Shown here in pieces: positions 52,146 through 62,242 of a DNA stretch of 64,000 bases. The DNA comes from Styela clava (lineage: Eukaryota; Chordata; Ascidiacea; Stolidobranchia; Styelidae). A model generated the notes under the pieces. The model did no database searches, was not told where the DNA came from, and saw nothing but the letters and a program-made list of their open reading frames with translations. A program made the translations under genes and the position numbers. The stretch covers positions 10,168,001 to 10,232,000 of the forward strand of contig NC_135250.1 in the NCBI RefSeq assembly GCF_964204865.1. Direction: 5' to 3'. Every line of letters starts with the position of its first letter. Positions within the stretch are counted from its first letter, which is position 1.

Positions 52146-53199
52146 GATATTAGCGTCTTTACATATACACCCTTATCCTTCCATGCTATATACTATAGCA
52201 GGGATGGCGAACCACTGACCCGCGGGTCACCAAGTCACCCACCGCGTTTTATTCGTGACCCGCCAAGGCACGAATAAAATAAAATGCTAACATTTTAGTG
52301 ATATAAAATTAAGAGAAACCGACTTTAAATTAATCTACCAATAACTAAACTGGAATTCGGTTAGAAACCGAAGACTTATCGATCGAAGGTTAGGGAATCC
52401 CCCAAAACAGTGGTCTTACCCCATAGTGACACCGTGTGTCCCATCACTAATTATTCAATAACTTGCTAATTATAAGACATAATTCATCGAATCAATAGGC
52501 TTCTGTTTCGAACTATGATGAATGCACATGCAAAATTTGGAGCAGATTCAACCTCGCTTTCGGGAGATATCGCGTGCATCTAACAGACAAACAAACAAAC
52601 AAACAGACAAATACCTATCAACATATTTACCGATCTTAAGATCGATAAGTAACTATTATATTGTACCGTCATTCATGTTCAAATTGTTAATTTATCGTTC
52701 TCGGGCGGTATGGTAATTTTCAAAACTCCTAATCTTGGACGTATGTATGCACCACTGTGTACCTTTATTCAGCTATTGGCTCTGACATAGTTTATGTCAT
52801 AACAATGCATTTGATCTGTTCATTTCTCGCAACGTCTTGTCTCTTTCGGAAGTGCATCTGCAGACTTTGAGACTTGAAATAAAAACCTAGAAATTAGAAT
52901 GGAGCAGTGTGGAAGTGCCTTAACGGAGTCCTGAGGCTTTGAGAACCTAAAGTTTACGTAGTAGGATATAACAATGCGAACAAGTAAGTAACGAATGTTT
53001 CCCCGACTTTTGATCTCTTGAATTCTTCCTCTTTACACTCTACCATTGAAAAATTATTGGTACTTATTTCAAGAATGGTTTTGTGAGTTTAGGACTTATA
53101 TTTAAAAACAAACACAACTAAAATCTAACAAATAACACGCCAAAACCGACAAAACGAGGTAATATTCACAACCATGAAAATCTGTCTGAATGACTAAAT

Positions 53200-53761
53200 C
53201 AGTGGTCGGCAACCACCGGCCGCGGCCCATCGCCGGTCCGCGGAAAGGTTACTACCGGTCCGCGGAAACGTGACGAAAAAGACGGACAATTTTCCTAATA
53301 ACATCTTTAATTAATTAAAATTTTAAACAATAATGAGTTGAAAAGAGTCTTTGCGATTTAAAGAGTAGCTACTTTAGCAATACTGCTATCTGAATACCCC
53401 GGCATTGCAAAAAAAAAAAACTATTACAGGCATTTTTACATTTATGTGAGATCGGGTTTTCAAAATTGACAACTACAAAATCGCAGTAGGCTAAAAAGAA
53501 GAAATACGTTACTTAATTAACATCACTTTTATTTTTAAATTTAATATCAACCTAAATTTAAAACGTTTATTGTTACGTCAAATTCTGCACTTATGCTGAT
53601 TAGCCAATGTTACGGCGGTAAATAAGGAAGTGTAAACTCGGGGGAGATTCCATAAATATAATTGGAGTTTTATATAGTTGTTATAGCTAAATTCGCTACA
53701 CAGACGCGATGCTCATATTTATGGAAAATTTGGGTCGCGACCCCGTAGTTGCGGACCCCTG
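53200..53761. mobile_element. hAT-like element nested in hAT element 1
   Basis: Ends are CAGTGGTCGGCAACC and GTTGCGGACCCCTG, imperfect inverted repeats, with GGTCGCGACCCC inside the right end and CCGGTCCGCGG repeats inside the left. The 8-base flanks (GACTAAAT and CCGTACGG) do not match, so it is old, rearranged or chimeric. No coding frame. Confidence 0.6.
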
Positions 53762-54431
53762 CCGTACGGTACCTTACCAGTACTGCAGTACCTGTTGCTG
53801 TATGTAGGCCTGCTATTCGATCGTGGAACGGTTCTTCTCTGGCATATAAAAACTCAATTCAATTTGCTCTTATCAAAATTAACAAATACAGTTGTAACCA
53901 CTGAAAATTTCCGGGCAATTGGTCCAGTAATCAAAGAGAAAAGCGACTTTTCAGGTTTTTCACTAGGTGTCCAAAAGTGTCAAAGAACAACAACAACATA
54001 ATATTGAAACAATCGCTATGTCCACTAGGTGTCCGACAACAAAACGATCGCTATGTTCACTATGTGTCCAATAATATTAACCTACTGTCTAGCATAAAAA
54101 CATCCAACAAATCCCCATCCCTGGTAACCCACCGGAGACCGGGTGCACTCCCACAGACACTCATGGCCAGAATTCAACCAAAAACCAACCACTGCACACG
54201 TCAATAGGATACCAAAGGACAGTTTGACAGTGTCACAGCGACCCAGTGTTGAAAATTCAGAATACCAAATATGGAAAAAATATCACATGACATCATTTAA
54301 CAGATAAAACAAGGGTATTCACGAAAATATTATTCAACGTTCAATTTTTTTCTTCTAAATTTTACCGATTTATGCTTTACTTTACACAACTGAGCCCATA
54401 AGCAAGTCTAATAGGAATTTAATCCCAACTC

Positions 54432-55918
54432 AAATCCTTGACCCACTGCCCTATCTCCCTCCACTTTCCTATTCTCGATCCGCTGCGCGGTCTCCCTCGC
54501 CTCGGCCAACTGCTCCACCCACCTCCCTATCCTCGCCCCACCGCCCTATCTCCCTCAACCTTCCTTTCCCCCGCAACTTTTCTATCCTCGATCCACTGCA
54601 CTATCTGCCTCAGACTTACCACCTTCGATCCTCTGTCCGACCTTCCTCAACTTCCTCATCTTCGACCCACGACGCTATACCCCTCAGTACCTAACCAAAC
54701 GGCGCTACAATCACGACTCGATCGTCAAAATGAACTCTACCATCTCGCGACCAACTTCCATGTGTTATACTGATCAAGTATGCCAATGAGATGATTCAAT
54801 CGTACGTCGACAAAACATGATTGACGGCATTCGTAAATGTAGACTGGAATCTCAATTGGTAATCAATAACCATAATTAGTGGCTTAAAAATGTGCTACTA
54901 ATTAGGCTACTGATGGCATCGGGCTCGGAATCGAAAATTTTTTTAACAGTTCATTTGATACCTTTTCAGAAACTCATTCAATGTCGCCTGTATTTCCATG
55001 CAAGGCAAAACGATGAGAAAGTAATCAAATATTTGCACGCTTGGTCTTTTTCAACGAATGTTCTGTTCTATATACAACTTTTTTACGTGAATGAGAAGGC
55101 TGAAAAGTCAAAAATAGTCAAAAATATAAGTCGCTCAGTGAGTGTAATCCCTTCCAAATGATTTTTAAGCCATGAAATGTTTTGTCGTAGCTAGCGTTTC
55201 CAACTGCACTTTAATTCAGCGTATAGTCCCAAAAATGAGCTTATCTTATCTGCAACTTAATGAAGTTGCAAAGGACGCAGTTTGTACGTAATCTTTGGCA
55301 ACGTTTTTACTATAAAATGTTGAGGAAAAATACTTTACACGGATCAGCATCATATTGTAACAAGACTCACGGCATGGCCAATTATTAAGGGCATAAAACG
55401 GCCTGTTAGAATTTAGTAAACTGTTATTCCCAACAAAAAAACATCAGTAGCCCAATTAGTAAAATATTTTTAAACTGCCAATTAAGGTTATTGTTTTATA
55501 TTTGAGATTTCAGCCTACATATACGAATGCTGTTCATTATGTTTTGTCGACGTACGATTGAATCATCTCATTGGCATACACGACCAGTATAACCCATGGA
55601 AGTTGGTCGCAAGATAGTTAAGTTCAGTGTGGCGATCGGATCGTGAATAAAGCGCCGTTAGGTCAGGTACTGAATAGTATAGCAGCGTAGGTTAGAAATA
55701 GGTAAGTTGTGGCAGATAGGGCGGTGGGTCGAGGATAGTTAAGCTGAGGGAGAGTAGGTCGAGAAGAGAACGGTTTAGGGAGGTAGAGTGGTGGTTCGAG
55801 GATGGGGAAATGGGTCAGTGGGTCGGGGATGGAAAAGTTGGGCAGATAGGGAAATAGCGTAGTGGGTCGAGAATAGGGAGGTTGGGGGAGATAGGGCAGT
55901 GGGTCGAGGACAGTTTTC
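54432..55918. mobile_element. Foldback element with CT-rich arrays in its arms
   Basis: The arms 54432-54915 and 55442-55918 are inverted copies. Each has a tandem CT-rich stretch built on CCCACTGCCCTATCTCCCTC-like units, then CGACCAACTTCCATG, then an exact GCCAATGAGATGATTCAATC block continuing through CGTACGTCGACAAAACAT. About 525 bp separates the arms. The proline/leucine-rich frames at 54438-54773 (plus) and 55663-55920 (minus) are only translations of these arrays. Confidence 0.8.
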
Positions 55919-56307
55919 AAGTAAACGAATAGCTCGCGGAGGCCCTAAGCGCCTTTAAGGTGATTGAAAGCTGGTCGAAAAATATCACTATTGGAGTGGA
56001 ATTTTCTTCAAACTTTTTGTAACCATAAAATAATTTGCCGCGTCATCATAAACGTAATTCATATGCGTGTTTTCGTACTCTACTTTCATAAAATCGAGTG
56101 CCATAAAAAGTCCCTGATAGTGCTGCATAAGTGAAGCCCAAAACTACACCAACACCAACAGAAACTTATCAAACTTGTTTCAGTTCCTTATAGATACAAA
56201 CATTGATTAAATATCTGTGACCCACTCTCCTCTCTTCCTCGAAAAAAAATATAGTTTTTGACCCATTCATTGAAAAAGGTTCGCCATCCCTGTACTATAG
56301 TATATAG

Positions 56308-57197
56308 CAGGGGTGGCCAACCTGCTTTCAACCGCGATCGACTAAATTCTTCAAAAAAGCTCGCGATCGACTGATCGGTAATAAGGTCACTGATCATAAA
56401 CAAAAATGAATGAATACTGAATACGCATACAAAAATTCCATCGCTGCCAATAAGCTCGGCTTTGCGGTCGCATTCTCAATGAAATTACCACAAAAATTTG
56501 CATCTTCATGCCCCATTCAATTTGATTATGTAATTGAGTAAATGTTTCATCCTTTATTTTAGATTTTTTCAAAGCATACTATTCAGATCTAGGGTCTGTC
56601 CCATTTTTAGTCGTAAGTGTTTTCAATTCCTCAAAAAGCCTTCAAAAGTATCCATGTATTACCTAACCAGCGAATAAATAATATTCTCAAGCCATAAATA
56701 ATATATTTCAGACTTTAGTATCTAATTTACAATTTTCTTCAAGTCCGATTCTTTGGTCGCTTGGAATTAGAGAATAAATTGGGCATTCTGTTGCCACTGC
56801 TACCGGTGCGAATAAAATTTATTGCACTACTCCTGGAGTGAGACAATAACTTTCGCACAGTGCAGAAATTGTTGGAGGATCGCTGGTCAGTCACGACAGA
56901 TGGTATTCAGTATACGCTCATTCCTAAAACTTAGCAGTAGTGAAACTTGCATGGGTCACATAATAATATGCTTCATCGGGCTTGTCCATATCCAATTAAT
57001 GCATGTGTATATCGTATCTTGCGCATGTACAGTACTATATTCTTTCTGTTTTAAAGCACACAACAGACGCTGTATGAAATTGGTTCAGGGCAATTTTTTG
57101 GGGTATGTTATTAAATTTACTCAACATCAGACGCGATCGACTACTCGAGACGTGGCGATCGACCGGTCGATCGCGATCGACGTGTTGGCCACCCCTG
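56308..57197. mobile_element. hAT element 2, 0.89 kb, with exact 8-base target duplication
   Basis: Termini CAGGGGTGGCCAAC and GTTGGCCACCCCTG are inverted repeats, and the subterminal parts are rich in GATCGCGATCGAC on both sides. GTATATAG flanks it at 56300-56307 and 57198-57205. Its left duplication abuts that of hAT element 1. A lone related end is at 42.91 kb. No transposase frame. Confidence 0.92.
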
Positions 57198-57384
57198 GTA
57201 TATAGGATTGGAAGGTACACTTAGGATTCTTTCTCCAAATGCATACGTTGCGAAAACACCATGGAATTCTCGATTATATACTCGAAGGCTGTAGAATGCG
57301 AGCCAAAATTGGGGAGTATGATTTGTGCTTTGAACGGTCGACGACTCTTGAAGAGCGCGAGCAAGGATTTTAATTGATGTGTTA

Positions 57385-57490
57385 GTTCGATCCCGCGCAA
57401 AGTTTTTCCTCGCATCAATGCCCTTTTTCCCTCGCGGATAGTTCGATCCCGCGCAAAGTTTTTCCTCGCATCAATGCCCTTTTTTCCTCG
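57385..57490 (+). repeat. Two-copy tandem repeat, 56-bp unit
   Basis: GTTCGATCCCGCGCAAAG at 57385 and 57441 begin adjacent near-identical units ending in a CTCGC block. It lies just upstream of the transposase frame, within the MULE. Confidence 0.85.
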
Positions 57491-57576
57491 CAGACAATTC
57501 CAAACTGTTTCTTCAGGACGTTGCAGCTGCGAAGATGACAAGTCCCTTCTGCCCTTTGCGAAAATAAGTTGGAAAC

Positions 57577-58944
57577 ATGGCGCCTACATTTTCCAAGACC
57601 ACAAGAGGAAACGACTTACTGACTTACAAAGGCCACGAATATTGTAAGCGAAATGATCGGGTTTCAGATGCTACTCATTGGCGCTGCCGTCAGTTTAGGA
57701 AATTTCGATGTAAATCGACTGTTGTTACGATCGGTGAAAATGTAATAAAAGAACTAGGATATCACAGTCATTCTGGCGACAGCATTAAGACTGAAGTTGG
57801 GATCATCCGTGCAACATTAAAAGAAGCAGAATCAACACCATCAAATACATCGACAAAATATATTTTAGGTGAAGTATTGAATAATAGATCAACAGATGTA
57901 CTAATGCGCTCGCCAGCCACTCTGGAGGCCAATATACGCAGAGTAAGGCGACAGAAAAATTGTTCACGTACGAATCCTACAAGTGCAAGCTTTGATATTC
58001 CGAGCGAATATTTAGATATCATTTTGCATGACACTGGCCCGGAGAATCGTCATCGGATAATGGCCATTGGAGATCGATCACTACTTGCACATCTAGATAG
58101 TAACACATACATTTGATGTGGTGCCCGATATTTTCTTCCAGTTGTATACAATTCACTGTAAAGTGGGCGCATCCTATTCACCATGCATATTTTTCCTATT
58201 ACGATACAAGCGACAAGAAACATACGTTCAGATGTTGGAAGTGTTGAAAATCATTTTCCCAAATGCTAACCCCACCAAATTCATTGTTGATTTTGAAATA
58301 GCAGCTATCAATGCATTCCATGCACAATTTCCTCTGGCCGATATTAAAGGATGTTATTTTCACCTGTCACAAGCTATAATTCGAAAAGTTGGTTCTATCG
58401 GATTAAAAGAGAAGTTTGAATGTTTACCCTCTTTCAATCTGAAAATTAGAAGTTTGGCAGCTCTGGCCTTTGTTCCCATTAACGAGGTTGCCGAAGTCTT
58501 CACCTTGCTTTGCGACACCTTCGAAGATTCGCCCGAATGCAATCAACGTTTGCAATATTTTGAATCTACCTACATTCGTGGACCTCAAGTGGGTTCACGT
58601 CCAATAGAAGCAAGATTTCCCCCTCGATTGTGGAACTATGCCGAAGAGATTGAAATGATGCCTTCGGCCCCAAGAACAACAAACGCTGTGGAAGGATTTC
58701 ACAACGCCTTACAAGGAATGTTCCGATGCAAACATCCGAGTATATGAGGTTTGCTGAATGGCCTACGAAAAGACATTGCGGTCCACAAACTGACTGCGCA
58801 AATGCTCATGTAGTAGTTACGGCCCACCAAAGATCAAAGTATGTACAACTTGCTGTTAGGTTGTCAGTTAAAGTTTTTTCATATGGGACTGAAACCGACA
58901 AGCTGAGGTATCTCCACTCAATAGCTCAAATGCAGTCTATTTGA
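57577..58944 (+). pseudogene. Broken FLYWCH-MULE transposase
   Basis: The first frame (57577-58116) encodes a FLYWCH zinc finger at residues 5-65: F5, G11, L14-L15, Y22, W35, C37, C45, and His63/His65 in GYHSH. The second frame (58118-58747) carries the MULE transposase core: VVPDIFFQLYTIH, then IVDFEIAAINAFHAQFP with the second acidic residue, then GCYFHLSQA, and NAVEGFHNALQGMF near the end. The two are joined by a frameshift at about 58105, where the usual D-G before T-F is also missing. After HPSI a TGA stands where relatives have Trp, and the frame resumes (GLLNGLRKDIAVHK) before more stops at 58811. So at least a frameshift and a nonsense change make it inactive. It is probably the former transposase of the enclosing element. 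Confidence 0.88.
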
Positions 58945-60127
58945 TTTGGACTTTGATCGTGATATCGTAAAATTTCGCTTATCGTCATTATTTTGATTTG
59001 TTGTTTAACTATTGTATCATAATTGATAAATTCCTATTTTGTAAAACGTCCATAGCTACTCTATCTCAAAATTGATCGCCCAGTCGACACAAATTTGTGA
59101 GTGTTAAAATAAATGTAATCCGTAACCTATGACGTCGTTTGTAAATTGCAATATCATATTTAACAGCCCTATAGGCTGAATATGTTCGATTTACGTTAAA
59201 TAGTGTTAACAGCAAAAACCATTTTTGGCCACGATAATGATTTTAAAACTTCTTCACTTTCGAATATTCAACATATTTACATGACTTACGATTTCTATGT
59301 ATAGTTTTGATCTGACATTCTAATGAAACAATACTTCAATAAAACTGGCATTTGGCTATGAACATGTTGTTACAAAAATGGCATAGTTTCATTATCTTAA
59401 TTTCATATTTTCTTAGAAACGAAGAATCTGTGCGTTTATTTATTTATATACAGACAATAGTATTCAATTTATAGATTGATTTTAGGAAAAATGGCAGAAC
59501 CTGATTTGAGACAACACTCATTTTCAACAGTAAAGCGTGGTCGTGTATGCATACATATAACAATTTTGTAAACATGCTAGCAAGAAAACATGAAGTGGCC
59601 ACAGAGCTCCCAAATCTCATGCTGGGCGGGATATCATAGTAGGCGTTTTCGGTGCAATAATTTCAGAACAAATTTATAGGATTTGACCACTAAAAATATT
59701 ACTGTAAAGCTAGTTTTAGTAAGACCCTCATTTGAGACTTCATTGATCTGTGAGATATTTGTTCCGTATTAGCCCTGGTTTCAGGTATTTCAACGAAATA
59801 TCGTTTTCTAGGTCATCGTCTGTTTTGGAGATCGCGACTAACGAATGAGATAAGGATTTACAAATGTCAATGTAAAAAAAAAACAGCAAAAGAAAAAAGA
59901 CCTCGGCAGAACAATGTTGTTTATATCGTTAAGAGGCGTTTATCCCTCGGACTACAATGACACTCAAAAATGCTTGCTTCGTAGAAGCGGGTAAATGCAT
60001 ATACACCAAAACTAACTACAGGTGAAACAGTGTTGAAATTTAGAATATTGAGCTTGCGCCTGTAACATGAAAATTATTTGCGACTGGAAATTGCCGTTGG
60101 GGCAAACATTTTTTGTGAAAATGTACC
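58945..60127. other. Internal MULE sequence without a gene
   Basis: AT-rich sequence between the transposase remnant and the right array. No open frame of note. It may hold the decayed C-terminal end of the transposase or its 3' UTR. Confidence 0.5.
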
Positions 60128-60725
60128 TGGGTTCAAATGTACGCGGGTTCAAATGTACGCGGGTTCAAATATAATATACGTTGGTTCAAACATACGCGGG
60201 TTCAAATGTCCGTGGGTTCAAATGTACGCGGGTTCAAATATACGTGGGTTCAAATGTCTGTGGGTGGAAATATACATGGGTTCAAATGTCCACGGGTGCA
60301 AATGTTCGTGGGTTCAAATGTACATGGGTTCAAATGTCCGCGGGTGCAAATGTCCAGGGTGCAAATGTTCGTGGGTTCAAATGTACATGGGTTCAAATGT
60401 CCGCGGGTGCAAATGTCCAGGGTGCAAATGTTCGTGGGTTCAAATGTACATGGGTTCAAATGTCCGCGGGTGCAAACGTACACGGGTTCAAATGTCCGCG
60501 GGTGCAAATGTACATGGGTTCAAATGTACACGGGTGCAAGTGTACACGGGTTCAAATGTCCGCGGGTTCAATCTATATGCGGGTGCTAAAATCCATGGGT
60601 GGAAATGTATGGGTTCAAATGTCCGTAGGTGCAAATGTCCATAGATGCAATAGTATACAGGTGCAATTGTTCTGGGTTCAAATTACGGGTTCAGATGTAC
60701 GGGTTCAAATGTACGCGGGTTCAAA
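60128..60725 (+). repeat. 16-bp minisatellite array, right arm
   Basis: About 37 units of the form GGTTCAAATGTACGCG. Near 60300-60490 a higher-order block of about 63 bp (four units, one of them 15 bp) is repeated nearly three times; the left arm has its own higher-order block of different composition. The array is the inverted mirror of 51611-52145. Confidence 0.9.
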
Positions 60726-61014
60726 GATAATGGAACCGTCTATCACAATAGGAATTGCTCCAAAACAAACCCAAGTTTGTAACGAGCGAGGTGAAATCAG
60801 TACCAATCTGTTTATTCAATAAACAAAGGATTTACAATTGATTATGTAAAATTTATTGTTAATTCGGTGCAGTCGATGCGTGAAAACACGGTAATTTTTC
60901 CAAGCGTAGTTTGGCTGGGATATCATGTTGATCAACTATAATATGCATGTACATAGAAAGTATGTGCACCAAGGTGGCGCACAACATGAACGTAGTATTT
61001 GTGTTCCGGTCAGC

Positions 61015-61367
61015 GTTCAGGTTGTGCGACTAATGATCGTGTTTGGTCGATAACGATACCTCGTTTCCATGGTAACCAGGTATTCTGTTATCAAGGGCAA
61101 TTGTCAAAATCCACTTTTTATCATATTCCCTACTTCTTAAATACACATCGGTTTACTTCTTAAAAATATCCTTTCCTAAAATATTGTTTCTTATCCTTGG
61201 ATAGCATTACGGATGATGCCTCGTTTCCATGGCAACGAGGTATTTTTTTGGATGACACCATATCCAAAATTATAATCAGAAGATGCTACTGTACATGTGT
61301 GCCAAGTTTCATGCTTGCATCCAAAAGTGCACAATTCTATCATATTTGAGGTCTTATCCGCTGGACT
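61015..61367 (-). repeat. Right terminal inverted repeat of the MULE
   Basis: Mirror of 49303-49645, beginning at GTTCAGGTTGTGCG and ending CCGCTGGACT. It contains the same pair of CCTCGTTTCCATGG motifs. Confidence 0.9.
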
Positions 61368-62242
61368 AATACTGACAGTTTGATCACAGCGTAAATAAAA
61401 TGGTCAGGAGCCTCGGTGACCTGTAAAGGTCTTGCATACTGACCAACACGATTCAATGTTTAAATATTCACTGCACTGTATTTCTATAAAAATCGGTACT
61501 ATGGACCTTTCCCCGAACATCGACTTCGTTGTTTACTTCGTGACATTGGCCAATCAGCAAGATGCAAAAAGTGACGTAACAATGCTCCCTTTTCGCATCC
61601 GCTCTGACCAATGACATTAAATGTCATTGCTCAGACAGATTTTCAAGCGTGGTCGTAAACATTACCTCATTTTCGCGTTCTCTCTTCGTTAATTCTATTC
61701 GTTAGTTTTCAGTTGTGTTTCAGAAACTTAAATAAAAATCAGATATTCCAATGCTCACTCTGTCTTCCTAGCGATTTTAATTTAATTGCAGTAATAAAAA
61801 AATAGTGTAGAAATAGCTGTAATAGACTAGGCTGAAATTCTTTACCGGTACTTTTAAAAACAGATTGTTGTATGCGATGAATCATAATGATGGTTTGAAA
61901 CACATACCCCATTTTACAGGCGCTAACTCGCAAAAGCACTCTTAAAATAGCCCCGAAAATTTTGCAATGGTAAAATATAGGAAGCATATTTTTGGGATCA
62001 AAGGTCGGTCTATTGTTCCTTTTTTAACATTGTTTTTCTCTCTCTTTTACGCATATGGTGTGCAGAAATGCCATTATAGACAATACTACACAAGTAGTAT
62101 TATATTATCGTGTGCATGGAAACCTCTAAATATTTACGATTGTGAAATGGCTCATACTCAACAAACTAATTGTAAGATGCCACGCACATTCATATATTAT
62201 GGTAACAAGTTCCAGTATGCAACACATAAAATTAACATAAGA
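61368..62242. other. Spacer between the transposon complex and the RING gene
   Basis: No supportable gene. The last bases should include the 3' UTR of the minus-strand RING gene; I do not see a clear AATAAA on that strand close to its stop. Confidence 0.5.

Larger units (their letters stand above)
52199..56292. mobile_element. hAT element 1, 4.1 kb, with exact 8-base target duplication
   Basis: Termini CAGGGATGGCGAACC and GGTTCGCCATCCCTG are perfect 15-base inverted repeats. TACTATAG flanks both sides (52191-52198 and 56293-56300). No transposase frame is seen; the interior is filled by another hAT-like copy (53200-53761), an AAC-tailed repeat (about 53870-54010) and a foldback element (54432-55918). 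It was inserted into the MULE left of the transposase. Confidence 0.92.
49303..61367. mobile_element. Composite Mutator-like element with nested insertions
   Basis: The outer inverted repeats are 49303-49645 and 61015-61367. Inside each is an inverted array of 16-bp units (51611-52145 and 60128-60725), and between them is a broken FLYWCH/MULE transposase gene (57577-58944). This mirror order, terminal repeat - array - transposase - array - terminal repeat, indicates one element. It spans 12.07 kb, but three later insertions (50125-51440, 52199-56292 and 56308-57197) account for about 6.3 kb, leaving an original of roughly 5.75 kb. I could not find a 9-10 base target duplication next to AGTCCAGCGG and its mirror, so the exact ends are uncertain. 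Confidence 0.75.

Noticed and set aside
54438..54773. Proline/leucine-rich open frame, with a minus-strand partner at 55663-55920
   Set aside because: Both are translations of CT-rich tandem arrays in the arms of the foldback element.
57221..57541. 106-residue minus-strand open frame
   Set aside because: It runs through the 56-bp tandem duplication, antisense to the MULE, and has no recognisable domain.
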